A stretch of 64,000 nt of DNA, taken from assembly GCA_023150615.1 (NCBI GenBank), contig JAKLKO010000001.1, forward strand, positions 295,356-359,355, in the 5' to 3' direction. Shown one piece after another: positions 16,685 to 25,544 of this stretch (its first letter is position 1; the number at the start of each line of letters is the position of its first letter). The translations under genes and the position numbers were made by a program. Origin of the DNA: Phycisphaerae bacterium (GTDB lineage: Bacteria > Planctomycetota > Phycisphaerae > UBA1845 > UTPLA1). The notes beneath the pieces are model-generated. The model ran no database searches. It was not told where the DNA came from and saw nothing but the letters and a program-made list of their open reading frames with translations.

Positions 16685-16690
16685 ATTATA
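16685..16690 (-). promoter_or_regulatory. Consensus -10 box next to the HEAT-gene start
   Basis: TATAAT reads perfectly on the minus strand 8 bp before the ATG at 16676. Transcription would begin about 2 nt before that ATG, giving a leaderless mRNA. No good -35 is seen at the proper distance. The box lies in the 92-bp divergent region shared with the Lon-like gene. Confidence 0.4.
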
Positions 16691-16768
16691 CTCCGGCCCG
16701 ACCGCGCCGCGCTACGATGTTGTGCCGCCTCGATGGCGGTCGGCTCGGACTGGCGGGAGAATGGCCGC

Positions 16769-19195
16769 ATGAGCGCCACGCACCGATCCTCCGGCAAGTC
16801 CGGCGACCACGCCGGCACGATCCGACCACTGGCCCCCGAGCAATTGCGCTGGATCTGTCCACCGGAGCACCTGCCGTTCCAATCGACCGCCGACGTGGCG
16901 CCGGTCGCCGGCGTCGTCGGACAGGATCCTGCGGTTGATGCGCTGCGCTTCGGGCTGGAGACGAACGCATACGGCCAGAACATCTTCGTGCGCGGCCTGG
17001 TCGGGACGGGTCGGCTCACGCTTGTCCGGAGCATGCTCGAGGAAGTCCGGCTGTCGTGTCCGCGGACTCGCGATCACTGCTATGTTTACAACTTCGCTCA
17101 GCCGGATCGACCGCGGGCCCTGACGCTGCCGCGCGGCCAGGCGCGCGACTTCCGGCGCCGCATGGACGGGTTCGCGGACTTCATCCGCGATGATCTCGGC
17201 TCGGCGCTGTCGTCCGAGGCGTTTCGCCATCGCCAGTCGGCGCTGGAACGTGAGACGCAGCGGCAGTTGGACGAGATCGTGCAGCCGTTCATGCAGGCGC
17301 TCTCGGCGGCCGGCCTCACGATGGTGAGCGTCGGGATCGGCGCGGCGGTGCAGCCGGCGATCGTCCCGGCCGTGGATGGCAAGCCGGTCTCGTTCGATGA
17401 GTTCGAGCGACTGCGCGCTGCGGGCAAGATTTCGCCGATGCAATACTCGACGGTGCGCGAGCGGCTGCCGATTCACGAGAAGCAGCTCGAGCAGATCGCG
17501 GCGCGGGTGAACGAGGTTCGCCGGCGGTTGGCCGACGCCTCGCGCGCGCTTCTGGACGAGTTCACGCGGCACACGGTCACGCAGCAGTTGTCCGAGATCC
17601 GGGCGGTCCACTCCAGTCCGGCCGTCGGGCGCTACCTCGACGAGGTCATCAACGACGTCGTCGACCACATCGTGCACGGACGTCCGTTCGCACCCGGCGA
17701 CGATCGCCGGTACCGCGTCAACGTCGTGTCGGACAACCCGGGCGCACCGGAATGCCCGATTATCATCGAGAACAGCCCGACGATCTCGAATCTGCTGGGA
17801 ACGATCGACTACGAAGTCGTCGGCGCGGGCGTGGTCCGATCGGATCACCTCTCTATTCGGCCGGGATCACTCCTGCGCGCGGACGGCGGGTACCTGATCC
17901 TCGAGGCCCGCGACGTGCTGAACGAGCTCGGCGCATGGAAGATCCTGGTTCGAACGCTCCGCGCCGGCCGGCTCGAGGTCACGCCCCCGGAGATGGCCTA
18001 CCCGTTCGCGCCCATCCTGCTCAAGCCCGAGCCGATTGAGTTGAACATCAAGGTGATCCTGCTCGGCGATGCGTCGACGTTTTACCTGCTCGACTCGTTT
18101 GACCCGGACTTCCCGCACCTGTTCAAGGTGCTGGCGGACTTCGACAGCGTGCTGGAGCGCAACGCCGACGGCATCCGGCAGTACGCGGGCGTGGTGGCGA
18201 AGATCTCGCGTGACGAGGGGCTGCCCCCATTCGATCGGACGGCCATCGCGGCGCTGACCGAGCATGGCGCGCGGATCGCGGCGCGCGAGGGAAAGTTGAC
18301 GACGCGGTTCGGCCGCCTGGCGGACATCGCCCGCGAGGCCGCGTTCATTGCGCGAAAGGCCGGGCGCGAGCGCGTCGAGGGCGGCGACGTGGTCGAGTCG
18401 GTGCGACGCACCCGAGCGCGAGCCGATCTGCCATCGCGGACGTTTCGCGAGATGGTCGCGAAGGGGCTGATCCGAATCCAGGTCGAAGGCAGCGCCGTGG
18501 GGCAGATCAACGGGCTGGCTGTGCTTCAGGCCGGAAACCTGACCTACGGCTTTCCGGCGCGAATTACAGCGACGATCGGCGCGGGAACGGCGGGCGTCAT
18601 CAACATCGAGGGCGCGGCCGAGCTGAGCGGGTCAATGCACACCAAGGGCTTCTACATCCTGGGCGGCTGTCTGCGCCACCTGCTGCGGACGGACCACCCG
18701 CTGGCCTTCGACGCATCGATCGCATTCGAGCAGAGCTACGGCGGGATCGACGGCGACTCCGCATCCGGTGCGGAGATATGCTGCCTGCTCAGCGCGCTGA
18801 CGGATGTGCCGCTGCGGCAGGACCTCGCAATGACCGGCGCGATCGACCAGCACGGCCACATCCTGGCGGTCGGCGGCGTGAACGAAAAGGTCGAGGGCTT
18901 CTTCGATAGTTGCCGAGACCTGAAGCCGTCGTGCGGCGGCGGCGTGATCATCCCCGCCGCTAACGCGGGCGATCTGATGCTGCGGCCCGACGTTGTCGAC
19001 GCGTGCCGGGCCGGTCAATTCCAAGTCTACGCGGTTGCGACGGTGCACGAGGCGCTGGCGCTGCTGACCGGCCGGCCGACGGGCGAGCGCGGTTCGGATG
19101 GCCAGTATCCGGAGGGCACGCTGCTTCACCTGGCCGTCGCGCGTGCGAGGGAATACTGGCGGAAGGCGGCGCAGACTCCGATCCGCGAGGGTTGA
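16769..19195 (+). CDS. Lon-family protease with AAA_32-type ATPase module
   Basis: An 808-residue protein of the Lon-related group typified by YcbZ, distinct from classical Lon. It lacks the N-terminal LON domain. A Walker-like loop GLVGTGRLT sits at 76-84, with Arg in place of the usual Lys, so ATP use is uncertain. A middle part (VSDNPGAPECPIIIENSPT, LRADGGYLILEARDVLNELG) resembles the AAA_32 domain. The C-terminal Lon protease domain has catalytic Ser664 in GDSASG and Lys707 in VNEKVEG, 43 residues apart. I chose ATG at 16769 because GGGAG lies 9 nt upstream and the frame before it overlaps the divergent gene. It probably degrades damaged proteins and lies 1.4 kb from lon. Confidence 0.88.
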   Translation: MSATHRSSGKSGDHAGTIRPLAPEQLRWICPPEHLPFQSTADVAPVAGVVGQDPAVDALRFGLETNAYGQNIFVRGLVGTGRLTLVRSMLEEVRLSCPRTRDHCYVYNFAQPDRPRALTLPRGQARDFRRRMDGFADFIRDDLGSALSSEAFRHRQSALERETQRQLDEIVQPFMQALSAAGLTMVSVGIGAAVQPAIVPAVDGKPVSFDEFERLRAAGKISPMQYSTVRERLPIHEKQLEQIAARVNEVRRRLADASRALLDEFTRHTVTQQLSEIRAVHSSPAVGRYLDEVINDVVDHIVHGRPFAPGDDRRYRVNVVSDNPGAPECPIIIENSPTISNLLGTIDYEVVGAGVVRSDHLSIRPGSLLRADGGYLILEARDVLNELGAWKILVRTLRAGRLEVTPPEMAYPFAPILLKPEPIELNIKVILLGDASTFYLLDSFDPDFPHLFKVLADFDSVLERNADGIRQYAGVVAKISRDEGLPPFDRTAIAALTEHGARIAAREGKLTTRFGRLADIAREAAFIARKAGRERVEGGDVVESVRRTRARADLPSRTFREMVAKGLIRIQVEGSAVGQINGLAVLQAGNLTYGFPARITATIGAGTAGVINIEGAAELSGSMHTKGFYILGGCLRHLLRTDHPLAFDASIAFEQSYGGIDGDSASGAEICCLLSALTDVPLRQDLAMTGAIDQHGHILAVGGVNEKVEGFFDSCRDLKPSCGGGVIIPAANAGDLMLRPDVVDACRAGQFQVYAVATVHEALALLTGRPTGERGSDGQYPEGTLLHLAVARAREYWRKAAQTPIREG

Positions 19196-19242
19196 GACGC
19201 CGCGGGACGACACCCCGACTGACGCCGGGTGCGGGCAACTGA

Positions 19243-19965
19243 CTACTGGTCCGACCAACGCAATTCGAACGTCGCGCCGCAACCCGGCTTGGGACAGGTC
19301 ACGATCCGCGGCGGATCGGCCGCGTGCTGGCCGGCGGACAGGATGGCCTCGAGGATCGCCGCCGCTGCCGGAAGACAGAGTCCGGCGGGAACGATGTCGG
19401 TGATCGCAAACACCGCACCGCGGCGGATGTTCGCGCGGCAGGCGGAGGCGTGCGGCGGCCTGGAGCATCGGACTGCGAACTTTCGATCCACGGTCGGCGC
19501 ATCCGCGGCTGTGGCCGCGGCATCGGCCGGTGGATCGGCGCGGCCGGCGGCAATCTCGATGACGTCGGTGGCGGCATCCATCGCGCGGTTGGCGAGTTCG
19601 TCGGCGCGTTGATTCGCCTCGCGGCGGACGTGCCGTACGGTCCAGCGTTCGAACCGATCGAGCCGTGAACGCACTTCGTTGAAGAGCTTCGCGAGACCGG
19701 CGTTCTTCACCCGATAGTCGCCGTTGATCTGCCGGACGAGCAGTTCGCTGTCGGAATGCACGACGATCTCCCGGCCGCCACGGGCGAGCGACTCATCGAG
19801 GCCGCGGATCAGCGCGGTGTACTCGGCCTGGTTGTTCGTCGTCGTGCCGAGGAAATAGCCGGCTTCCAGCAGCGGACGGCCTCGATCGTCATGAATCACA
19901 ACGCCGACGCCGGCCGGACCGGGGTTGCCGCGGGCCCCGCCGTCGATGTGGATCACCAGTTTCAT
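19243..19965 (-). CDS. Ribonuclease HI-like protein with extra C-terminal domain
   Basis: RNase HI cleaves the RNA strand of RNA-DNA hybrids, for example R-loops and Okazaki primers. Residues 1-135 form the nuclease domain with all four acidic metal ligands: Asp8 (HIDGGARGNPGPAG), Glu48 (NNQAEYTAL), Asp72 (HSDSELL) and Asp122 (RADELAN). The short form without the basic protrusion resembles archaeal and Bacillus YpdQ-type enzymes. After a low-complexity Ala/Asp linker, residues about 160-240 form a second small domain with spaced cysteines (CSRPPHASAC; PAGLCLPAAAAILEAIL; TCPKPGCGATFEL). It resembles small uncharacterised Cys-containing domains (TIGR04076-like by pattern). It follows the zinc-ribbon protein gene by 26 bp, so the two are probably one operon. 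Confidence 0.85.
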   Translation of the reverse strand: MKLVIHIDGGARGNPGPAGVGVVIHDDRGRPLLEAGYFLGTTTNNQAEYTALIRGLDESLARGGREIVVHSDSELLVRQINGDYRVKNAGLAKLFNEVRSRLDRFERWTVRHVRREANQRADELANRAMDAATDVIEIAAGRADPPADAAATAADAPTVDRKFAVRCSRPPHASACRANIRRGAVFAITDIVPAGLCLPAAAAILEAILSAGQHAADPPRIVTCPKPGCGATFELRWSDQ

Positions 19966-19991
19966 GCCGGATTAAGACCGCCGGACGCGGG

Positions 19992-20738
19992 CTACCGCGT
20001 CCGGGCGTTGAACGACTCGTCGAGATAAAGGATTCGCCCACAGATGCTGCAGCAGAGCGGGTCGTCGCGAGTCATGAGGGCGTTGACCCGTTCCACGTTG
20101 ACGCTCATGTTGCAGCCGCCGCACGCGAATTCCTCGCGCTTGGGATGCGTCCGGACGACGGCGGCCATGGCCTCGCCGTTGTTCTTTTCAGCGAGGCGTT
20201 CGAAGACCTCGAGCGCAGTCGCCGGCACGTTTTTCGCGGCGGCGTCGCGCTCGGCCTGGAGCTTGGCGATCGGGCCGGCGGCACGGGCCTCTTCCTCGGC
20301 ACAGGCGCGCTGCAAATCCTGGAGCTTTACGCGCTCCGCGGCGATCTTCTCCTCAAAGGCCGTCAGTTCCTTCTTCGCGGCGTCGATCTCGCCGAGTATG
20401 GCGATGAGTCGCTCCTCGATCTTGCTGTTGTCGGACTTGTCGGTGTTGAGCTGCGTGAGGATCGCGGAGTATTCCTTGTTGGTCTTGACGGAGTTGAGCG
20501 CGACGCGAAGCTTGGCAATTCGCTCGTCGCCGGCCTTGATGTCGAGTTCGAGCCGGTCGGCGTCCATCTGCCGGGTTCGAATGGCGGTTTTTTTCTCTTC
20601 CTGCTCGCTGAGGAGGGCCTGGAGGCGCTTTTCCTGTGCGGTGGCGCTGCGCTTCTTCGACGCGATTCGCTGGCGGAACTCGGCCAACTGAACTTCGATT
20701 TCCTGCAACCGCTGCAACGCGTCGAGAGTCGCGCCCAT
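19992..20738 (-). CDS. Coiled-coil protein with C4 zinc ribbon (DUF164/CT398-like)
   Basis: A 248-residue protein. Residues about 5-180 form a long antiparallel coiled coil (LDALQRLQEIEVQLAEFRQR onward, with VKTNKEYSAILTQL at the turn). Residues 205-240 form a zinc ribbon with two cysteine pairs (FACGGCN and CCSICGRILYL). The fold is that of chlamydial CT398 and Helicobacter HP0958, which bind RNA polymerase sigma-54, flagellar or secretion parts. Here only the fold can be claimed. ATG at 20738 has GGGAG 5 nt upstream; an earlier start in the same frame lacks one. The ribbon cysteines are intact. The likely role is a nucleic-acid or protein adaptor working beside the RNase HI encoded next. 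Confidence 0.85.
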   Translation of the reverse strand: MGATLDALQRLQEIEVQLAEFRQRIASKKRSATAQEKRLQALLSEQEEKKTAIRTRQMDADRLELDIKAGDERIAKLRVALNSVKTNKEYSAILTQLNTDKSDNSKIEERLIAILGEIDAAKKELTAFEEKIAAERVKLQDLQRACAEEEARAAGPIAKLQAERDAAAKNVPATALEVFERLAEKNNGEAMAAVVRTHPKREEFACGGCNMSVNVERVNALMTRDDPLCCSICGRILYLDESFNARTR

Positions 20739-20897
20739 CACCGCTCCCAGGGTCAGCCGGCCCACCCGGCAAGCGTGCGCGTTCCCGCCGGGGTGGTACG
20801 CTCTGCCGGGATTATGCCCGACAATCGTCGAATGAGCAAATTGCGCCCGCGGTGACTGCGGATTCCGCCGAAAACGGCGAACTCGGGCATTTTGACC

Positions 20898-22046
20898 CTA
20901 CACGACCGCCTCGACTTCGAGCGGCGCCGCCGGGCGCACCGCCGCACGAAGCGGCTCGCCGCGCACCTGGAGCGCGCCGGGGATGATGCAATGGGCCGGA
21001 ACGTCGCTCGATCGCCACTCGATCAGGACCCGCACCGCCGATGCGACGATGCGGCGCAGATCGAATTCGACCGCGGTGATCGACGTGCGCGCGGCGCGCT
21101 CGTCGCCCGGCGAGAGCACGGCGGCGACTGCGACAGGCGCGGTGGATGATCGCATCACGTCAAGAACGTGATCGACCGCCGCGCCGCCGAGACAGAGGAT
21201 GCCGATCGACGCTCCGCGGCGCGACGCGGCGATCTCCGCAGCGACGCCTCCGCGCACCGGATCGAAGGCGCAATGCGCGACCGGCGCCTTACGGCGCAAT
21301 CCGGCGGCGAGGCATCCCGCGCGGGCGGCATGGAGCTCGTCACTCGGCACGTCGCGCGACACGGCGATGACGCGTTCGCAGCCGAGCTTGAACAGATGGT
21401 CGGCGGCCTGGAACGCGGCGTCGGAATAGTCGGGAACGATCGCGTTCCGCTTCGTATGCCGGCTCGCGGAGCCGATGTAGAGGAGGTTCACCTGGCGGCG
21501 GATCAGCGCGTAGAGAAGATCCTCTCCCGGCTGGCCGGCGTCCGGATCGTCGAGCGGCGATGGACACGCGAAGACCCACGCATCGGCGTCGGCCCGCGCG
21601 CGGAAGAGCGCGTTCGACAGCGCCCACCGACCCTGCGCATCGGTGGCAAGCTCCGTGGGCACGATCCGGTGTCCCGCGGCCTCCAGCGCGGCGGCGAGCG
21701 CACGGCCGAGCGCGCCGTCGCCGTCCGTCTCCCCGGACCGCCGGCAGAACACATAGGAGCGACCTGCGCGCTGGCCGTTACCGTTTCCGTTGCGGCCGTG
21801 GGTGACGAAGGTGCCGCGGCCGATCTCGCGTGAGACCAGCCCTTCGAGCGCCAAGTCGCTCAGGGCCTTGTTGATCGTCTTGGCATTCGCCGCGAATCGT
21901 CGGCCGAGCTGGCGTTCACCGGGCAGCCGGCCATGAAGTTCGCCCGAGATGATTGCATGGCGCAGTTGTTCGCGCAATCGCTGGAACTTGTAGCTCAGTC
22001 GCTGCGAGGGCGCAGAGCCAGAGCCCGACCCGTTTGGGGACGACAT
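20898..22046 (-). CDS. GntR-type transcriptional regulator with LacI-like sensor domain
   Basis: A 382-residue regulator. The N-terminal winged helix (about 18-88) has the GntR signature: LREQLRHAIISGEL, LPGERQLGRRFAANAKTIN, LALEGLVSREIGRGTFV. The rest (about 105-365) looks like a type I periplasmic-binding/LacI sensor (DAAFQAADHLFKLGCERVIA, GILCLGGAAVDHVLDVM), as in the AraR-like GntR subgroup, which binds sugars. No target genes can be named; the neighbours upstream (dipeptide epimerase) and downstream are metabolic. I chose ATG at 22046 because GGAG lies 9 nt upstream, though the frame is open to 22124. The gene sits alone behind a 378-bp gap that holds inverted repeats which could be operators. 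Confidence 0.85.
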   Translation of the reverse strand: MSSPNGSGSGSAPSQRLSYKFQRLREQLRHAIISGELHGRLPGERQLGRRFAANAKTINKALSDLALEGLVSREIGRGTFVTHGRNGNGNGQRAGRSYVFCRRSGETDGDGALGRALAAALEAAGHRIVPTELATDAQGRWALSNALFRARADADAWVFACPSPLDDPDAGQPGEDLLYALIRRQVNLLYIGSASRHTKRNAIVPDYSDAAFQAADHLFKLGCERVIAVSRDVPSDELHAARAGCLAAGLRRKAPVAHCAFDPVRGGVAAEIAASRRGASIGILCLGGAAVDHVLDVMRSSTAPVAVAAVLSPGDERAARTSITAVEFDLRRIVASAVRVLIEWRSSDVPAHCIIPGALQVRGEPLRAAVRPAAPLEVEAVV

Positions 22047-22424
22047 TGATTCCACTCCGTCTGGATACCGGTCGCCGATCTGCGAGGAAAAACGGCCAGG
22101 CCAGGACGCCGGAAACGCGTTCACGCTCGCGGCGTCATTTCATCCCATCGCGGGTGAATCGGCGAATCCGATGCACCCGACAATCCTGCTTCTCGCTCCT
22201 CTCCCACGTGTCGATTTCGGCCGATAGGCTCGAGTGCTCGACGAAGGGTCGCGTTGCGGCTCGCACGAGAGAACTCGCTCTCTGGTTGGAGTAGCGTATT
22301 CCGGAACACCACCCGAGGTCAAGTACGCGCGCCGCGATGCGCGAAACCCGCGCATTTCGTACCACCAGAGTTTCTCTAATGAACGACCACGACGCAAACG
22401 GCCGTGGTGCGTTCGCGTCGGCGG
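22047..22424. other. 378-bp gap upstream of the GntR regulator
   Basis: No gene is seen. Two inverted repeats stand out: TGCGCG-aaacc-CGCGCA (22338-22354, perfect 6-bp arms) and AGAG-ttt-CTCT (22367-22377). They lie 290-330 bp before the regulator's start and just after the dipeptide epimerase's end, so they may be operators, a weak terminator or chance. The GntR protein is the obvious candidate ligand, but nothing proves it. Confidence 0.3.
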
Positions 22425-23456
22425 TCAGGTCAGCGGTCGATCGTCGTGGCGTCGCACACCCAGTCCGGGACCGGCCGCGAGCGTGAGCCGACCGGCCGCG
22501 CCGCCGATTCCGGTGAACGGGTCGTCGCGAAGCAGCAGGTGCCCGTCGAGATCGATCCAGTCCGCAAGTGGCGCGAGCTGCGCGGCGGCAGCGATGCCGA
22601 GCGAGCTTTCGATCATGCAACCGATCATGATGCGCAGTCCGCGTTCTCGTGCGCGGTGGATCATCCGCCGCGCTTCGACGATTCCGCCGCACTTCGCGAG
22701 CTTGATGTTGATCCCGTCGACATACGGCGCGACACGGTCAACGTCGGCGGGAACGACACAGCTCTCGTCGGCGATGATCGGACAGAGGTGCATGGACTTT
22801 AGTCGCCCGAGCGTTTCGAGGTCGTCGCGAGCGCTCGGTTGCTCGACCAGCTCGACGTTGAATGACGCGATCTGCTCCAGTCGCGTGCACGCGTCGGACT
22901 TCGGCCAGGCCGTGTTGGCATCCACGCGAATGAGGCGTTCGGGCGAGTGCCGTCGCACGAGGGCGAGCGTGGCCAGCTCGTCCGGGTGTCCGACCTTGAT
23001 CTTCCAGATCGGAAACGAAGCGGCCTCGGACATTCTCGCGAGGAGCTGCAACGGCTCATCGATGCCGAGTGTATATGACGTCACAGGGCATTTCCTCGCA
23101 TCGAGACCGAGCCAATCGACAACGGACCGACGGAGGCGCTTGCCATTCCAATCGTGCAACGCGGCGTCGATTGCGGCGACGGCGGCCCGCTGGTCGTCCA
23201 GCGCGTCGACGAGGCCGTCGACGATGGCCTCGATCGCGGTCGGGTCGTCTCCGAGCAGCCGACGTGCCGAATCGAGCGCCCTCTCCGCCGATTCGAGCGT
23301 CTGGCCGTACAGATCGGTTGGGACGGCTTCGCCGAAACCCTCGAGCCCGTCATGCTCGAACCGCACGACGATCGTCTGCTTTTCGGTGCGGTGCGCCGTG
23401 GCCGTCACGAAGGGCCGCGCGAGCCGCAGCGTCATTCGCATCCAGGTGAGATTCAT
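22425..23456 (-). CDS. Dipeptide (L-Ala-D/L-Glu) epimerase of the enolase superfamily
   Basis: A 343-residue muconate-lactonising-subgroup enolase. These enzymes abstract the alpha proton of the C-terminal residue of a dipeptide; L-Ala-D-Glu from murein peptides is the classic substrate. The catalytic set is intact: IWKIKVG (base Lys pair), RVDANTAW, LVEQP and IADESC (three metal ligands), NIKLAKCGG (second Lys pair). The DLDGHLLLRDDPF element near residue 315 is typical of dipeptide epimerases, where its first Asp contacts the substrate amine. The N-terminal capping domain opens LTWMRMTLRLARPFVTATA. It suggests reuse of peptidoglycan peptides. Substrate specificity within the group varies, so only the class is firm. 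It is divergent from the KASIII-like gene across 363 bp. Confidence 0.85.
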   Translation of the reverse strand: MNLTWMRMTLRLARPFVTATAHRTEKQTIVVRFEHDGLEGFGEAVPTDLYGQTLESAERALDSARRLLGDDPTAIEAIVDGLVDALDDQRAAVAAIDAALHDWNGKRLRRSVVDWLGLDARKCPVTSYTLGIDEPLQLLARMSEAASFPIWKIKVGHPDELATLALVRRHSPERLIRVDANTAWPKSDACTRLEQIASFNVELVEQPSARDDLETLGRLKSMHLCPIIADESCVVPADVDRVAPYVDGINIKLAKCGGIVEARRMIHRARERGLRIMIGCMIESSLGIAAAAQLAPLADWIDLDGHLLLRDDPFTGIGGAAGRLTLAAGPGLGVRRHDDRPLT

Positions 23457-23819
23457 GCCGCCACACGTCTTACCGCGGGTCTTCCGGTGTCACAATCGCC
23501 GGAGAGGATCGTGGATCGGGGCCGGCGCGCTTTTGGCCGGGAAACGGCGCAATTACCGTTGCGGAAACGAGTTGGAGCGATTGTTCGATGGGCCGGACAC
23601 GGACACTTGGCGCAGTCCGCCGGGGTGCGTTATGCTCCTTGCCCTTGGTGAGCGCCCTTGCGCGATCGCACCGCGAATGTGGCGCGCTCCGGACATAGAC
23701 CATTTGGCTCGGACCCGCGGTGCGACGCCGCAAGCCGTTCACGCTTGCAAAAAAGACGGACTTGCAACTCACCGGGATCGCCCGGGCGTTTCGCCGCGGT
23801 CAAAACTGGTAGGAGTTCT
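23457..23819. other. 363-bp divergent intergenic region
   Basis: No gene is seen. It must hold the promoters for the dipeptide epimerase (minus) and the KASIII-like operon (plus). A candidate plus-strand promoter is listed separately. Two direct copies of CTTGCAA (23744-23750 and 23761-23767) sit 53-76 bp before the KASIII-like start, separated by 17 bp in total from start to start. Confidence 0.35.
23607..23636 (+). promoter_or_regulatory. Candidate promoter for the KASIII-like operon
   Basis: TTGGCG (23607-23612) and TATGCT (23631-23636) are separated by 18 bp. Each matches the sigma-70 consensus at four of six positions. It would give a leader of about 175 nt before the ATG at 23820. Confidence 0.3.
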
Positions 23820-24935
23820 ATGTCACTTTACCCCGTGAGAATTGCCGGCACTGGGAGTTTTCTCCCGGGGCCACCGATCACCAATGATCGCCTCGAGGCG
23901 ATTCTTGGGCCGCTGGAGAAAGCGCCGACCAAAGTCCAGAGCTTCGTGGAGAACCTCGGACGCCGGATGCTCGACCGCAGCGGCGTTCAGACCCGGCACC
24001 TGGCCATCGACCCGGAAACCGGCGACATGACGCACACGTTCGCGAGTCTGGCCGAAGCCGCGGCCCGCAACGCCCTCGAAATGGCCGGCATCCAGCCGCA
24101 GCAGTTGGAACTGCTGATCATGTCGTGCCCCTCGTACGACCACAGCACGCCGCCGACGAGCACGCTGCTTCAGGAGCGCCTCGGGATCCAGGTCTGCGCG
24201 GAGATGGAGATTCACTCGAATTGCAGCGGCGTCGGCAAGAGCGTTCAGGTGGCGTACGACGCACTGCGAACGGGCCGCTATCAGACGGCCCTCGTCTGCT
24301 ACAGCCAGCTTTCGTCCGTTTATCTGCGGAGTTGTTATTTTAACCAGGCGAAGATGGACAAGGTCCATGCCGCGCTCCGCTGGATTCTTGCGGATGGCGC
24401 CGGCGCCCTCGTCCTTCAGGCCGGTACGAACGGCACGCCTGGTCACGAGGTAATCGGCACCTTCGTCGAGTCGGTCGGCGCCGGCCGACCGGCGGGCATG
24501 ACGGCGGGTGGCGCGGCGGCGGACCTCGTGCGGGCCGAGCGTCAGATTCCGCAGCTTTACATGGACGGCAACCACCATCTTTGGCAGGACTTTACGGCGG
24601 TCAACGACAACGCAGCGCCGCTGCTGCTCGAGGGCCTGCTCCGCTTCACGAAGAAGCTGAGTATCCCGACCGATTCGGTAGATCACTACGTCGTATCCAT
24701 CCCGACGTTGCAGCTTTATGACGACCACATCCCGGCATTCCTGGACCGGCTGAACGTCGGACGCGAGAAGATCAAGTTCCGAAGCGCCCGGGTCGGGTAT
24801 TGCGGCGGATCGGCGACGCTCCTGCATCTCGACGAGATGGTCCGAACCGGGGAACTGAAGCCGGGCCAGCTTGCCGTCGTTCACGCAGTCGAATCGAGCA
24901 AATGGATGACGGCGGGCTTCGCCGTACGATGGTAA
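23820..24935 (+). CDS. KASIII-fold (FabH-like) protein lacking the catalytic His and Asn
   Basis: A 371-residue thiolase-fold protein related to 3-oxoacyl-ACP synthase III and OleA. It opens MSLYPVRIAGTGSFLPGPPI, as FabH does, and keeps the nucleophilic Cys in EIHSNCSGVGKS (about residue 138). The region that should hold the His (usual PHQAN) reads VVSIPTLQLYDD, and the Asn position (usual HGNTSAAS) reads VGYCGGSATLL, so two of three catalytic residues are gone. The C-terminal LKPGQLAVVHAVESSKWMTA matches the family end. AGGAG lies 5 nt before the ATG at 23820, which makes this start firm. Its stop overlaps the next gene by 7 bp, implying coupled translation. It may use the Cys for acyl transfer rather than decarboxylating condensation. 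Confidence 0.8.
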   Translation: MSLYPVRIAGTGSFLPGPPITNDRLEAILGPLEKAPTKVQSFVENLGRRMLDRSGVQTRHLAIDPETGDMTHTFASLAEAAARNALEMAGIQPQQLELLIMSCPSYDHSTPPTSTLLQERLGIQVCAEMEIHSNCSGVGKSVQVAYDALRTGRYQTALVCYSQLSSVYLRSCYFNQAKMDKVHAALRWILADGAGALVLQAGTNGTPGHEVIGTFVESVGAGRPAGMTAGGAAADLVRAERQIPQLYMDGNHHLWQDFTAVNDNAAPLLLEGLLRFTKKLSIPTDSVDHYVVSIPTLQLYDDHIPAFLDRLNVGREKIKFRSARVGYCGGSATLLHLDEMVRTGELKPGQLAVVHAVESSKWMTAGFAVRW

Positions 24936-25507
24936 ACGTCTCGGAAAACGCCTTGGCCACGCCGCGATGGATCGCCCTGAGGATGGTCGCCTACGCGGCC
25001 GCGTTCCTCGCGTTCATCCTGTGGCTGGTCCCGTACGCGTTTCATCGCCTCGGGATCTTCGTCGGGGCGCAGGACGCCGTGCGAGCATGGATCGAGTCGA
25101 CGGCCGGACCGCGGACGATTCTCGGCGGACTGATCTTCGTCGCCGGGCTGAGCACGTACGTCGTCAGTTCGCTCTGGCTTGTGATCGTCGGCAAGGGACC
25201 GTTCGTGGAGTTTGACCCGCCGCGCGAGTTCGTGGCGAGCGGACCGTACCGTTGGATGCGCAACCCGGTGGCCGCGGCCTTGCTCATCACGGTGCTCGGC
25301 GAGGCGGTGTACGTCGGCTCGGTCGGAATCGCAGCGCTGGTGATACTGGGGCTGCCGATGGCGCACCTTCAGGTGACGCGGGTCGAGGAGCCTCGGTTGC
25401 GGCAGCGATTCGGCGAGTCGTACGAGCGGTATTGCCGTGACGTGCCGCGCTGGTGGCCCCGGCGGCCGCGTGCGGCGACGAATCTCGGCGGCGTTGGAAC
25501 GCGGTAG
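24929..25507 (+). CDS. Isoprenylcysteine carboxyl methyltransferase-like membrane protein
   Basis: A 192-residue integral membrane protein with about four to five helices (first around residues 14-38, second about 60-85, then paired helices 105-150). Between them is the cytoplasmic motif FVASGPYRWMRNPVAAALLI. It is followed by RVEEPRLRQRFGESYERYCR, which matches the ICMT/PEMT/NnrU methyltransferase family (usual GPYrxxRHPxYxG and EExxLxxxFGxxYxxY). Such enzymes methylate carboxyl or phospholipid head groups using SAM. The His of RHP is Asn here, which is unusual. The ATG at 24929 lies inside the end of the KASIII-like gene, so expression is coupled. Substrate is unknown; the neighbours suggest a lipid or acyl product. 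Confidence 0.78.
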   Translation: MVNVSENALATPRWIALRMVAYAAAFLAFILWLVPYAFHRLGIFVGAQDAVRAWIESTAGPRTILGGLIFVAGLSTYVVSSLWLVIVGKGPFVEFDPPREFVASGPYRWMRNPVAAALLITVLGEAVYVGSVGIAALVILGLPMAHLQVTRVEEPRLRQRFGESYERYCRDVPRWWPRRPRAATNLGGVGTR

Positions 25508-25544
25508 CCCGGCCGGGGCGCGAGTTCTGGATAGCGGACGTGCG

